Notes: generated from the sequence alone by a model not told the origin. Positions 33,133 to 41,932 are shown, counted from the stretch's first letter. The stretch is 43,910 nt of DNA from Bacteroidetes bacterium UBA5697 (GCA_002420145.1 DIHL01000012.1:1-43910), one strand, 5' to 3'. Numbers and translations: made by a program.

Positions 33133-34284
33133 ATGCCAAAGATTTTAATTATTGACGACGAAAAAGCGATTCGCAGAACGATTAAAGAAATTTTAGAGTT
33201 CGAAAAATATAATGTTGATGAAGCAGAAGACGGTCAACAAGGTTTAGATATGGCGCTTAAAGGAAATTACGATGTGATTTTAAGTGATATTAAAATGCCT
33301 AAATTGGATGGAACCGAGTTGTTGAATAAGTTAATGGCTCATGGAACAGAATCATCATTAATCATGATGAGTGGACATGGAAATATTGAGACAGCTGTTG
33401 ATGCCGTTAAAAAAGGTGCTTTTGATTACTTAGCAAAACCAATCGATTTAAATCGTTTGTTAGTAACTATCCGCAATGCAATGGATAAAACATCTTTAGT
33501 AACTGAGACTAAAGTTTTGAAAAAGAAAATCGGTAAGTCTTATGAAATGATAGGTGATTCAAAAGCCTTGAATAACATCAGAGATATGATTGAAAAAGTA
33601 GCGCCAACTGATGCTCGTGTTTTAATTACAGGAAGTAATGGTAGTGGAAAAGAATTAGTAGCTCGTGAAATACATAATAAAAGCAGTCGTGCCAATGCTC
33701 CTTTAATTGAAGTAAACTGTGCCGCCATACCAAGTGAGTTAATTGAAAGTGAATTATTTGGGCATGAAAAAGGAGCTTTTACAAGTGCTGTGGCTACTCG
33801 TAAAGGTAAATTTGAATTAGCAGAAGGTGGCACTATTTTCTTAGATGAAATTGGAGACATGAGTTTATCAGCTCAAGCAAAAGTATTACGCGCTTTGCAA
33901 GAAAATAAAATTACAAGAGTAGGTGGAGATAAAGAAATTAAAGTGGATGTCAGAATTATAGCCGCTACCAACAAAGATTTAAAAAAGGAAATTGAAAAGG
34001 GAGAATTTAGAGAAGATTTATTTCACCGTTTAAGTGTGATTCCTATTCAAGTGCCTTCATTAAATGATCGTAAAGAAGATATTCCTGCTTTGGCAGAACA
34101 TTTTATTAATTTAATTTGTACAGATTACGGTATGCCACTGAAAACAATTACTAAAACGGCATTAGCAGAACTACAAAAGAAAGATTGGACTGGAAATATA
34201 CGTGAATTTAGAAACGTGATTGAACGTTTAATTATCTTATGTGGCAAAGAAATTACTGATAAAGATGTAAAACAATTTGCGTAA
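33133..34284 (+). CDS. Sigma-54-type response regulator lacking a DNA-binding domain
   Basis: A 383-residue protein with a receiver domain (acidic pair Asp8-Asp9, phospho-acceptor Asp52) and an AAA+ sigma-54 activator domain: Walker A GSNGSGKE at 167-174, the L1 loop GAFTSA at 214-219, Walker B GGTIFLDEIGDM, and FHRLSVIPIQVPSL. Two features differ from NtrC. The L1 loop reads GAFTSA instead of GAFTGA, and the sequence ends at ITDKDVKQFA with no Fis-type helix-turn-helix. Similar proteins exist in Bacteroidota. It may act without specific DNA binding or on another target. A palindromic repeat follows the stop; no sensor kinase gene is next to it. Confidence 0.9.
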   Translation: MPKILIIDDEKAIRRTIKEILEFEKYNVDEAEDGQQGLDMALKGNYDVILSDIKMPKLDGTELLNKLMAHGTESSLIMMSGHGNIETAVDAVKKGAFDYLAKPIDLNRLLVTIRNAMDKTSLVTETKVLKKKIGKSYEMIGDSKALNNIRDMIEKVAPTDARVLITGSNGSGKELVAREIHNKSSRANAPLIEVNCAAIPSELIESELFGHEKGAFTSAVATRKGKFELAEGGTIFLDEIGDMSLSAQAKVLRALQENKITRVGGDKEIKVDVRIIAATNKDLKKEIEKGEFREDLFHRLSVIPIQVPSLNDRKEDIPALAEHFINLICTDYGMPLKTITKTALAELQKKDWTGNIREFRNVIERLIILCGKEITDKDVKQFA

Positions 34285-34286
34285 AA

Positions 34287-34352
34287 GTTATGCTGAACTT
34301 GTTTCAGCATCTCAAAGCCCCTGAAACTCAAGCCTTGGCGTGACAGGGTGAC
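34287..34352. repeat. Palindromic repeat TGCTGAACTTG family
   Basis: TGCTGAA/TTCAGCA and TCAAGCCTTGGCGTGA form stems; the right half is an imperfect copy of the hairpin in the element at 37423-37489. The two elements are nearly identical over 65 bp. It starts 3 bp after the regulator stop. Confidence 0.75.
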
Positions 34353-34381
34353 CAAAAAACAAAACAAAAAATATTATTACA

Positions 34382-34894
34382 ATGAGTCTTTTTATTAAAA
34401 TAGTTACAATTTTTATTTTCATTGGTTGTTTATTCTCTTGTAATTCAAGTAAACAAGAAGAAGCAACTACTATTGCTTCGAAAGTAAATTTGTTAGATAC
34501 TGCAAAGTGGTTTATTGGAACTTGGCAAAATCAAACATCAGATGGCTTATTTACAGAGCAATGGAACCAGAAAAATGATTCGGTTTATTCGGCTATAAGC
34601 ACAGTAGTTGTCAATCATAAAGACACTGTATTTTTTGAATCCATTTTATTGGAACAAAAAAACATCGAATTGTTTTATACTGTTTCTGTAAAAGATCAAA
34701 ATAAAGAATTACCTGTTTCTTTTAAATTAGTAAATGCAACAGCTAATCAATTAGTATTTGAAAATCCAACACATGATTTTCCAACTAAAATCACCTATTT
34801 AAAAATTTCGGAAGATTCTATAATGGCTTCTATTTCCGGCTTAATTGATGGAAAAGAAAAAGTAGAACAATTCCCAATGAAAAAAATAAAATAA
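34382..34894 (+). CDS. Lipoprotein with DUF6265-like domain
   Basis: A 170-residue protein with lipoprotein signal FIFIGCLFSCNSSK (acylated Cys near residue 20). The mature part starts with LLDTAKWFIGTWQN and includes FTEQWNQKNDSVYSA and FENPTHDFPTKITYLK, the DUF6265 pattern of a small beta barrel. The function of this family is not known to me. It sits 6 bp before murQ, so it is likely co-transcribed with it, perhaps only by chance. Confidence 0.75.
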   Translation: MSLFIKIVTIFIFIGCLFSCNSSKQEEATTIASKVNLLDTAKWFIGTWQNQTSDGLFTEQWNQKNDSVYSAISTVVVNHKDTVFFESILLEQKNIELFYTVSVKDQNKELPVSFKLVNATANQLVFENPTHDFPTKITYLKISEDSIMASISGLIDGKEKVEQFPMKKIK

Positions 34895-34900
34895 AATAAG

Positions 34901-35710
34901 ATGCAAAAAACTACCGAAGCAGATTCATACTACAATAACCTTGAAACCATGAGTGTTCAAGAATTATTAATGAATATGAATAAAGAAGATAAATCTGTTC
35001 CATTAGCAGTTGAAAAAGCTATTCCTCAAATTGAAAAATTAGTCGATGTGATTGTAGCTAAAATGCAATTAGGCGGTCGATTATTCTATATGGGAGCAGG
35101 CACAAGCGGACGATTAGGAATATTAGATGCAAGCGAATGTCCTCCAACATATGGTATAGAACATGGCAGAGTAGTGGGCTTAATAGCAGGTGGAGATACG
35201 GCTATTAGAAAGGCCGTTGAGTTTGCAGAAGATGATTTAAACCAAGGCTGGACAGATTTACAAGAACATCAAATTAACCATAACGATGTAGTGGTTGGTA
35301 TTGCTGCTTCAGGAACAACACCTTATGTGATTGGTGCTTTAGAAACATGTAATAAAAACAATATTGAAACTGGTTGTATTGTGTGTAATAGTGGTTCACC
35401 AGTAGCTGCTGTTTCTAAATTTCCAGTTGAAGTAGTAGTTGGCCCAGAGTTCGTAACTGGTTCAACCAGAATGAAATCGGGTACTGCTCAGAAATTAGTA
35501 TTGAACATGATTTCTACTTCTGTGATGATTAAGTTAGGAAGAGTAAAAGGAAATAAAATGGTAGACATGCAATTGAGTAATGATAAACTAGTGGATAGAG
35601 GAACTAGAATGGTGATGAAGAATACTGGTTTAGAAGATTATGAAGTAGCTAAAGAATTGTTATTAAAATACGGCAGTGTAAGAAAAGCAACGGAGAGTTT
35701 AAATAAATAA
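34901..35710 (+). CDS. murQ: N-acetylmuramic acid 6-phosphate etherase MurQ
   Basis: A 269-residue SIS-fold enzyme. TTEADSYYNNLETM at the N terminus matches the MurQ opening. The sugar-phosphate site is in FYMGAGTSGRLGILDASECPPTYG (residues about 64-88), and the second conserved region is VVGPEFVTGSTRMKSGTAQKLVLNMIST. MurQ cleaves the lactyl ether of MurNAc-6-phosphate to give GlcNAc-6-phosphate in the cytoplasm, part of cell-wall sugar recycling. The stop overlaps the next start as TAATG. The BadF-type kinase at 984-1826 is the candidate supplier of its substrate. Confidence 0.95.
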   Translation: MQKTTEADSYYNNLETMSVQELLMNMNKEDKSVPLAVEKAIPQIEKLVDVIVAKMQLGGRLFYMGAGTSGRLGILDASECPPTYGIEHGRVVGLIAGGDTAIRKAVEFAEDDLNQGWTDLQEHQINHNDVVVGIAASGTTPYVIGALETCNKNNIETGCIVCNSGSPVAAVSKFPVEVVVGPEFVTGSTRMKSGTAQKLVLNMISTSVMIKLGRVKGNKMVDMQLSNDKLVDRGTRMVMKNTGLEDYEVAKELLLKYGSVRKATESLNK

Positions 35711-35925
35711 TGACAGAACAAAAAAATAATCCATTACACGGTAAAACTCTTCAAGTAATTCTCGAAGAGTTATTAGCTCGCTACCGATGGGAAGGATTGG
35801 CTTATCATATTGATATAAATTGTTTTAAAGAAAATCCAAGTATTAATTCAAGTTTAAAGTTTCTTAGAAAAACGCCTTGGGCACGTAAAAAAGTAGAAGA
35901 TTTATATTTAGAATTACATCAATAA
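35710..35925 (+). CDS. VF530-family DNA-binding-like protein
   Basis: A 71-residue protein matching the VF530 family: NNPLHGKTLQVILEELLARYRWEGLAYHIDINCFKENPSINSSLKFLRKTPWARKKVEDLYL. The family structure is a small helical bundle thought to bind DNA, but no function is established. It overlaps murQ by one base (TAATG), so translation is coupled. Confidence 0.88.
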   Translation: MTEQKNNPLHGKTLQVILEELLARYRWEGLAYHIDINCFKENPSINSSLKFLRKTPWARKKVEDLYLELHQ

Positions 35926-35934
35926 AATTAAAAT

Positions 35935-36420
35935 ATGAACGACCCTAAAATACTAGTACTTATATCAAAACACATTTCAAACGAAGAAACTTTAGAAGAA
36001 AAAAATGAGTTTACTAATTGGCTCAATGAAAATAAAGAAAACGCTATTGTGTTTGAAAAAATAAAAAACACGTGGTTGGAAATTGAACAAAAACCAACAC
36101 CTTTTTACAAAAGATTTAATAAAAATTATTTAACTAAGGTGGTTATTCAAAAAACTATTGGAAACTTGGTGGGTTTTGCAGTAGCTATGCTTGTGAGTAA
36201 TTCTTTTACACACTATGTGACTGAAAGAAGAAATATAAAAAACTTGTTTGGATTAGCTGGTAGAAAAAAAGTAGTTGTAAATGATATGCCCGAATGGTTT
36301 CAGTATGGCGTTTCTGTGATATTAGGCTTTTTAGTTTTAGAGTTCATTAATCATTTTTTTGAGTCTAAAAAGCACATTTTTGTATGGAATTTTATAAAAG
36401 ATAAAATCCATAAAAATTAA
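35935..36420 (+). CDS. Membrane protein with FecR-N-like cytoplasmic domain
   Basis: 161 residues. The first 45 (LISKHISNEETLEEKNEFTNWLNENKEN...FEKIKNTW) look like the N-terminal domain of FecR-type anti-sigma factors, which binds an ECF sigma factor. Instead of the FecR periplasmic domain, two membrane helices follow (about 70-92 and 121-142) with a short loop. No ECF sigma gene is next to it. It may be a degenerate or specialised anti-sigma protein. The gene lies 9 bp after VF530 and 19 bp before MeaB. Confidence 0.65.
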   Translation: MNDPKILVLISKHISNEETLEEKNEFTNWLNENKENAIVFEKIKNTWLEIEQKPTPFYKRFNKNYLTKVVIQKTIGNLVGFAVAMLVSNSFTHYVTERRNIKNLFGLAGRKKVVVNDMPEWFQYGVSVILGFLVLEFINHFFESKKHIFVWNFIKDKIHKN

Positions 36421-36424
36421 ATCC

Positions 36425-36432
36425 TATTTTTG
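36425..36432 (+). promoter_or_regulatory. -7 element TATTTTTG before MeaB
   Basis: Perfect TAnnTTTG ending 8 bp before the ATG at 36440. It allows MeaB to be transcribed separately from the murQ unit with a leader of only a few bases. Confidence 0.5.
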
Positions 36433-36439
36433 CTTATAG

Positions 36440-37423
36440 ATGATGAAAAACGCTTTTAACATAAATGAATACATAGATGGTATCTTATCATCTAATATCA
36501 CTTATGTGAGTAAGGCAATTACTCTAGTTGAATCGACTAAGCACGAACACCAAGAACAAGCCCAACAAATCATCAATGCTATTATTAAACATAGTGGTAG
36601 CTCATTTCGATTAGGAATCACGGGTGTGCCAGGAGTAGGAAAGAGTACTTTTATTGAAAGCTTTGGATTAGAAGTAATTAATCGCGGACACAAATTAGCG
36701 GTTTTAGCTATTGACCCAAGTAGCCAGTTAAGTAAAGGAAGTATTTTAGGAGATAAAACTCGCATGGAGCAATTATCCATTCATCCTAAAGCATTTATTC
36801 GTCCTTCACCAAGTTCTGGTAGTTTGGGAGGAGTGGCTCGTAAAACTAAAGAAAGCATTATTATTTGTGAAGCAGCTGGATACGATTATGTATTTATTGA
36901 AACGGTTGGAGTAGGGCAAAGCGAAACTGCTGTTCATCAGTTGACGGATTTCTTTTTATTATTAATGCTCGCAGGTGCTGGTGATGAATTGCAAGGTATC
37001 AAACGTGGTATTATGGAAATGGCTGATGGTATGGTGATTACCAAAGCAGATGGAACTAATACTGATAAAGCTAAAATGGCTCGTGGAGAATATGCTCGTG
37101 CCTTACATTTATTTCCGCCAACCGAAAGCAATTGGATTCCGGAAGTGTTAACTTGTTCTAGTACCGAAAATAAAGGTATTAAAGAAGTGTATGATATGAT
37201 TGATAAATACAAACGTCATACAATTGCCAATCACTTTTTTGAAACGAAGCGAGCTAATCAAACTAAACAATGGTTACATCAAACGATTAATGATACCTTG
37301 ATTGAACGCTTTTATGCTAATCCAATTATTAAGGAAGAGATATTGAAGATTGAAAAACAGTTAGAGCAAAATCTAATAAATCCGTATCAGGCAGCCATGG
37401 ATTTGTTTAAGAAGATGACGTAG
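36440..37423 (+). CDS. meaB: Methylmalonyl-CoA mutase-associated G-protein chaperone MeaB
   Basis: A 327-residue G3E-family GTPase. The P loop GVPGVGKS is at residues 62-69, the Mg/base-switch segment LAIDPSSQLSKGSILGDKTRM follows, then ETVGVGQSE and the NKxD-equivalent ITKADGTN. MeaB protects and reloads methylmalonyl-CoA mutase with its B12 cofactor; the mutase genes are not in this window. Length and C-terminal helix (about 290-327, a dimerisation arm) are standard. Confidence 0.93.
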   Translation: MMKNAFNINEYIDGILSSNITYVSKAITLVESTKHEHQEQAQQIINAIIKHSGSSFRLGITGVPGVGKSTFIESFGLEVINRGHKLAVLAIDPSSQLSKGSILGDKTRMEQLSIHPKAFIRPSPSSGSLGGVARKTKESIIICEAAGYDYVFIETVGVGQSETAVHQLTDFFLLLMLAGAGDELQGIKRGIMEMADGMVITKADGTNTDKAKMARGEYARALHLFPPTESNWIPEVLTCSSTENKGIKEVYDMIDKYKRHTIANHFFETKRANQTKQWLHQTINDTLIERFYANPIIKEEILKIEKQLEQNLINPYQAAMDLFKKMT

Positions 37424-37489
37424 TCATGCTGAACTTGATTCAGCATCTCATGAGACCCTGAAACTCACGCCTTGGCGTGACAGGGTGAC
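37423..37489. repeat. Palindromic repeat TGCTGAACTTG family
   Basis: Contains the perfect hairpin TCACGCCTTGGCGTGA (37465-37480) and TGCTGAA/TTCAGCA. It is almost identical to 34287-34352. It overlaps the last base of the MeaB stop. Confidence 0.78.
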
Positions 37490-37513
37490 AATAAAGTTAA
37501 AGGGTAAAATATT

Positions 37514-38635
37514 GTGCAAAAAAAAAGAGTCATAGTTTCCGTTATTAATGATTTGGTAACCGACCAAAGAGTAGCTCGTACTTGCTCTGTTTTATTTGAA
37601 TTGAATTATAAAGTTCTATTAGTTGGTCGCGAACAAAAAAACTCTAAGCCTTTAGAAAAAAGAGATTACGATTGCAAACGCATGAAATTGTTGTTTGAAC
37701 AAGGACCTCAGTTTTATTTATTTTTTAATATTCGTTTGTTTTTTGTTTTATGGTTTACAAAAGCTGATGTTTTATTAGCAAATGATTTAGATACTTTGTT
37801 GCCAAACTATTTAGTGTCAAAACTAAAGGGTATTCCTTTGATTTATGATAGCCACGAAATTTTTTGTGAAGTACCTGAGCTTCAAAATAACCCAAGTAAA
37901 AAGCGTATTTGGGAAACGTTAGAATCTTGGATTGTTCCTAAATTAAAGTATTGTATAACGGTTAATCAAAGCATTGCTAATTACTTTACTAATAAATATA
38001 AAGTCCCATTTATTTTTGTGAGGAATATTCCTAACTATACAAAAATTCAAAGCTTAAAGTCTCGAACAGATTTGGATTTACCAATTGGAAAAAAGATTGT
38101 GATTTTGCAAGGAGCAGGAATAAATGTACAGCGTGGTGCTGAGGAATTAGTACAGGCGTTTCAATATTTAGATGAAAATTACTTGCTGCTAATTGTAGGT
38201 AGTGGAGATGTGATTCATCAATTAAAAGAAAACGTTATTAAATTTCAATTACAACCCAAGGTGAAATTTATTGATAAAATTCCTGCTTCAGAATTAAGAC
38301 ATTATACATCTAATTCAAATTTAGGAGTGACGATTGATAAGGATACCAATATGAATTATCATTTTTCATTACCAAATAAAGTGTTTGATTACATGCATGC
38401 GGGCATTCCAATTTTAGCAACTAAACTTCCTGAAATTGAAAATTTGGTGAACCAATATCATATTGGAACATTTATACAAAATCATGATCCAAAACATATT
38501 GCCACTCAAATCCAAGATTTTTTAAATAGCAAAGAGTATTTGGAGTATAAAAGCAACACAGTAATTGCAGCCGTTGCTAATAATTGGAAAGCTGAGAAAC
38601 AAAAATTAGTTAACTTATTTAGCACTATTAATTAA
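37514..38635 (+). CDS. GT4-family glycosyltransferase
   Basis: A 373-residue GT-B enzyme. The N-terminal acceptor domain begins KKRVIVSVINDLVTDQRVART, a pattern frequent in Bacteroidota surface-polysaccharide transferases. The donor-binding C-terminal half includes KIVILQGAGINVQRGAEELVQAF and LPNKVFDYMHAGIPILATKLPEIENLV with the expected glutamate region. The donor and acceptor sugars cannot be read from sequence. The start codon is GTG. The stop overlaps the HPP gene start by one base. Confidence 0.85.
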   Translation: MQKKRVIVSVINDLVTDQRVARTCSVLFELNYKVLLVGREQKNSKPLEKRDYDCKRMKLLFEQGPQFYLFFNIRLFFVLWFTKADVLLANDLDTLLPNYLVSKLKGIPLIYDSHEIFCEVPELQNNPSKKRIWETLESWIVPKLKYCITVNQSIANYFTNKYKVPFIFVRNIPNYTKIQSLKSRTDLDLPIGKKIVILQGAGINVQRGAEELVQAFQYLDENYLLLIVGSGDVIHQLKENVIKFQLQPKVKFIDKIPASELRHYTSNSNLGVTIDKDTNMNYHFSLPNKVFDYMHAGIPILATKLPEIENLVNQYHIGTFIQNHDPKHIATQIQDFLNSKEYLEYKSNTVIAAVANNWKAEKQKLVNLFSTIN

Positions 38636-39186
38636 TGGTTAAAAATAAAATTCATAGAGCTTATCGAAAATCAAAATATGTTGTTTACCGACAAACGATT
38701 TTAAGGCCTATTGATCATTTATGGACTTTTATTGGAGCTTTTATAGGAATTGCTTCTTTGGGATACTTACAAGGTACACAATTTGGTAAAACTGATAGCA
38801 TATTGTTGATAGGTTCATTTGGAGCCACGGCTGTTTTAATTTTTGGTGCAACTAATAGTCCATTGGCGCAACCACGTAATTTAATTTTTGGACACTTAAT
38901 CAGTGCTATTATTGGGGTAAGTATTTATAAATTAATACCAGATAATATGTGGCTGTCATCAGCCTTAGCGGTTTCTTTGTCGATAGTAGCGATGCAAATT
39001 ACTAAAACACTTCATCCTCCAGGAGGAGCTACAGCGCTAATTGCCAATATAGGTTCTGAACATATTAAGTCATTAGGATTTGGTTACGTGTTTTCTCCTG
39101 TATTGACAGGGGTCATGATTTTGTTTACGGTAGCCGTTATCGTCAACAATATTCCTAAGAATAGAAATTATCCTTACAAGAAGTAA
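38635..39186 (+). CDS. HPP-family membrane protein
   Basis: 183 residues with four to five membrane helices and the diagnostic LHPPGGATALIAN motif around residues 129-141. Homologues in cyanobacteria and chloroplasts take part in nitrite transport, but the substrate in Bacteroidota is unknown. It is translationally coupled to the glycosyltransferase by TAATG. Its stop abuts the stop of the convergent ABC exporter with no base between. Confidence 0.9.
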   Translation: MVKNKIHRAYRKSKYVVYRQTILRPIDHLWTFIGAFIGIASLGYLQGTQFGKTDSILLIGSFGATAVLIFGATNSPLAQPRNLIFGHLISAIIGVSIYKLIPDNMWLSSALAVSLSIVAMQITKTLHPPGGATALIANIGSEHIKSLGFGYVFSPVLTGVMILFTVAVIVNNIPKNRNYPYKK

Positions 39187-40932
39187 CTATTTTCTCTCGC
39201 CAATTTGTTGTCTCCACATCGCGTAGTATAAGCCTTTTTCGTTTAATAAATCTTGATGTTTACCTTGCTCAATAATTTTACCTTGTTCTAACACAAATAT
39301 TTTATCAGCATGCATAATGGTTGATAAACGATGTGCAATTAAAACAGTAATTTGGTCCTTCTTCGAAGAAATGTTTCTAATGGTTTGAGTAATTTCTTCT
39401 TCAGTAATTGAATCCAAAGCAGATGTTGCCTCATCAAAAATTAATAAACGAGGATTACGCAATAATGCTCTTGCAATCGATAATCGTTGTTTTTCTCCAC
39501 CTGATACTTTAATTCCACCTTCTCCAATAGTAGTATTAATTCCATTTTCAGCTCGTTTTAATAAATTTTGACAAGCAGCTTTTTGTAATACATCATTTAT
39601 TTCTTCATCCGTAGCATTTGGTTTCACAAATAATAAATTATCTTTTATAGTGCCACTAAATAATTGTGCATCTTGAGTCACAAAGCCTAATTGTTGTCTT
39701 AATTCTTTTAAGTCAATTTCTTTGGCATGTTTTTCATTATAAAAAATATCGCCTTCATTTGGATTATATAATCCAACAAGCATTTTCACTAAGGTTGTTT
39801 TTCCACTACCAGACGGTCCAACAAAAGCTATAGTTTCACCAGCGTGAGCATCAAATGAAATATCTTTTACGGCGTGGAAATTAGCCGTTTGATGTTTAAA
39901 TGAAATGTTAGAAAATCTTAAGTTATTGATTAATCCTATTGTTTTTGGGTTTTCAGGTTTTGCTTCACTTTGAGAGTTCATGAGTTTAGCATAATTTTCC
40001 ATCGATGCTTTTGTTTCGTTGTAGGTAATAATCACATTTCCTAACTCTTGCATTGGATTAAAAATAAAGAAAGAGAAAAACATTAAAGTAATTAAATCAC
40101 CAGGTAAAATGGTTTTTTGAAACACATAATAATATAAAACAAACACTAAGCAGGTTCTGACAAAATGAACGGTTGAACCTTGTATAAAGCTTAAACTTCG
40201 AATAAAACGTACTTTTTTTAATTCTAGACCTAAAATTTTAATTGTCGTAATATTTAAACGATCTACTTCCTGATTAGTTAAGCCCAAACTTTTTACCAAT
40301 TCAATATTTCTCAAAGATTCTGTTGTTGCGCCAGCCAAAGCGGTTGTTTCTCCTAATATTTCTTTTGAAATTTTCTTTATTTTTTTTCCTAAAAATGAAC
40401 TGATGATTCCTATAACAGGAACTGTAGCTAAAAATAGAAGCGATAATTTCCAATCAAATTGAGTGACGTAAAACATCACAAAACCAATTCCAACAATAGA
40501 TTGAAAAACCAAAGAAATAGCAATCGTAATAAATTTCTCACTATCAATTTTTACTTTTTGTAATTTACCTAAAGTTTCTCCGCTTCTTTGATCTTCAAAA
40601 TCTTGATATGGTAATTGAAGTGCTTTTTGGATGCCGTCTGTATACATTTGAGCACCAACTCGTTGAATGATAATATTAGTAAAGTAATCTTGAAAGTTTT
40701 TAGCAATTCGAGATACCATAGCAGCTCCAATAGATAATAATAACCAAGGAATAATAGCTTTAGAAAAATCGGAGAATGTGTTAAATGTATTAATTTTAAT
40801 GGCAACATTATTTATGGCTTTACCAGTGATAATAGAATCGCTTAACGAAAAACAGATATTAATAGTGGCTAATATGAGCGCTAGAAATAAGTATAGCTTA
40901 TATTGTTTGATGTTTGTATATAGTATTTTCAT
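39187..40932 (-). CDS. ABC exporter, fused permease and ATPase (MsbA-like)
   Basis: 581 residues with six membrane helices in the first 320 and an ATPase in the last 240. Walker A GPSGSGKTT, Q loop FVTQDAQLF, signature VSGGEKQRLS, Walker B LLIFDEATSALD and the H-loop LIAHRLST are all intact. Half-transporters of this type form homodimers or heterodimers that flip lipids, drugs or peptides; the substrate is not evident. No accessory peptidase domain is present. Transcribed alone. Confidence 0.93.
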   Translation of the reverse strand: MKILYTNIKQYKLYLFLALILATINICFSLSDSIITGKAINNVAIKINTFNTFSDFSKAIIPWLLLSIGAAMVSRIAKNFQDYFTNIIIQRVGAQMYTDGIQKALQLPYQDFEDQRSGETLGKLQKVKIDSEKFITIAISLVFQSIVGIGFVMFYVTQFDWKLSLLFLATVPVIGIISSFLGKKIKKISKEILGETTALAGATTESLRNIELVKSLGLTNQEVDRLNITTIKILGLELKKVRFIRSLSFIQGSTVHFVRTCLVFVLYYYVFQKTILPGDLITLMFFSFFIFNPMQELGNVIITYNETKASMENYAKLMNSQSEAKPENPKTIGLINNLRFSNISFKHQTANFHAVKDISFDAHAGETIAFVGPSGSGKTTLVKMLVGLYNPNEGDIFYNEKHAKEIDLKELRQQLGFVTQDAQLFSGTIKDNLLFVKPNATDEEINDVLQKAACQNLLKRAENGINTTIGEGGIKVSGGEKQRLSIARALLRNPRLLIFDEATSALDSITEEEITQTIRNISSKKDQITVLIAHRLSTIMHADKIFVLEQGKIIEQGKHQDLLNEKGLYYAMWRQQIGERK

Positions 40933-40954
40933 GATAGAAATTAAAAAAGAAACG

Positions 40955-40962
40955 CAAAATTA
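40955..40962 (-). promoter_or_regulatory. -7 element TAATTTTG before the ABC exporter
   Basis: Perfect TAnnTTTG on the reverse strand, ending 23 bp before the ATG at 40932. The 212-bp gap to 41145 holds no ORF I trust. Confidence 0.5.
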
Positions 40963-41144
40963 CGACTTATGATAGTATTTAATCAATTAATAATGGATAG
41001 TGAATAACTATTTAAGATTGATTAACGTTATGCTAAAACAAGTTTTAATTTAGCTTCATGAAATAGCCATGTTTCTGCGAGTGCAAAAGACATTAAAATA
41101 ATATGGCTATACCATACGCCCATTAAAAATAATATTAATTACGT

Positions 41145-41918
41145 ATGAATTTTGGTATTTGTTCTCTTAGTGTAATTCCTTGTAGGAAAGAACCGGCTAG
41201 TACTAGCGAAATGGTTACCCAACTGTTGTTTGGAGAAACATATACTATTGTTGAAGAAGGTGAAGATTGGATTCAAATTACGACTAATTATGATAATTAT
41301 CCTTGTTGGATTAGTGCTAAGCAACATACTCGTATCACAGATTCGGATTTCAAATCTTTGAAAATAAACACTTTAAGTTCGGAGTTAGTTCAGGTAATTA
41401 GTAATACAAGTAATCTCTCTGTTTTTCCTTTAACGATTGGTGCTAGTTTGCCCAATTTTAAAAATGGTAAATTGAAAATAGGTGATATTGAATATACGTT
41501 TGAAGGTCAAACTTCGGATATGGGAATTAAAAAGACAGTTAAAGAGTTAAAAGATACAGCATACTTATTTTTAAATGCTCCTTATTTATGGGGCGGTAGA
41601 AGTCCTTTTGGAATTGACTGTTCGGGATTTACACAATTAGTATACAAGTTAAATGGATATCGGTTACCCCGCGACGCTAGTCAGCAAGTAGAATTGGGAA
41701 CGCCTTTGAGTTTTGTAGAAGAAGCAGAAGCTGGTGATTTAGCTTTTTTTGATAATGAAGCAGGAAATATCGTACATGTTGGCATGGTGTTAGAAAATCA
41801 GCAAATCATTCATGCCAGCGGTTGTGTTCGTATTGATAAGTTTGATCATTACGGCATTTTTCACTCTGATAATAAAAAATACTCACACATGTTAAGAGTC
41901 ATCAAAAAAGTCATTTAA
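41145..41918 (+). CDS. NlpC/P60 (C40) cysteine peptidase with SH3-like domain
   Basis: A 257-residue protein. Residues 1-75 are an SH3-like domain (TQLLFGETYTIVEEGEDWIQITTNYDNYPCWI), then a linker and the NlpC/P60 domain with catalytic Cys159 in GIDCSGFTQ, His211 in NIVHVGMVL and third polar residue His223 in IIHASG. Relatives cleave gamma-D-Glu-diaminopimelate bonds in murein peptides, in line with MurQ-type recycling. No signal peptide is visible, which suggests a cytoplasmic role on imported muropeptides. Confidence 0.92.
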   Translation: MNFGICSLSVIPCRKEPASTSEMVTQLLFGETYTIVEEGEDWIQITTNYDNYPCWISAKQHTRITDSDFKSLKINTLSSELVQVISNTSNLSVFPLTIGASLPNFKNGKLKIGDIEYTFEGQTSDMGIKKTVKELKDTAYLFLNAPYLWGGRSPFGIDCSGFTQLVYKLNGYRLPRDASQQVELGTPLSFVEEAEAGDLAFFDNEAGNIVHVGMVLENQQIIHASGCVRIDKFDHYGIFHSDNKKYSHMLRVIKKVI

Positions 41919-41924
41919 TTTTAT

Positions 41925-41932
41925 TAATTTTG
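41925..41932 (+). promoter_or_regulatory. -7 element TAATTTTG before the oxoamine synthase
   Basis: Perfect TAnnTTTG match, 42 bp before the ATG at 41975 and just after the peptidase stop. Confidence 0.5.

Noticed and set aside
39184..39189. Fusion or read-through between the HPP protein and ABC exporter genes
   Set aside because: The genes are convergent with abutting stop codons; nothing suggests a shared product.
41139..41327. 62-residue reverse ORF
   Set aside because: Antisense to the SH3-like part of the NlpC/P60 gene; no start signal.
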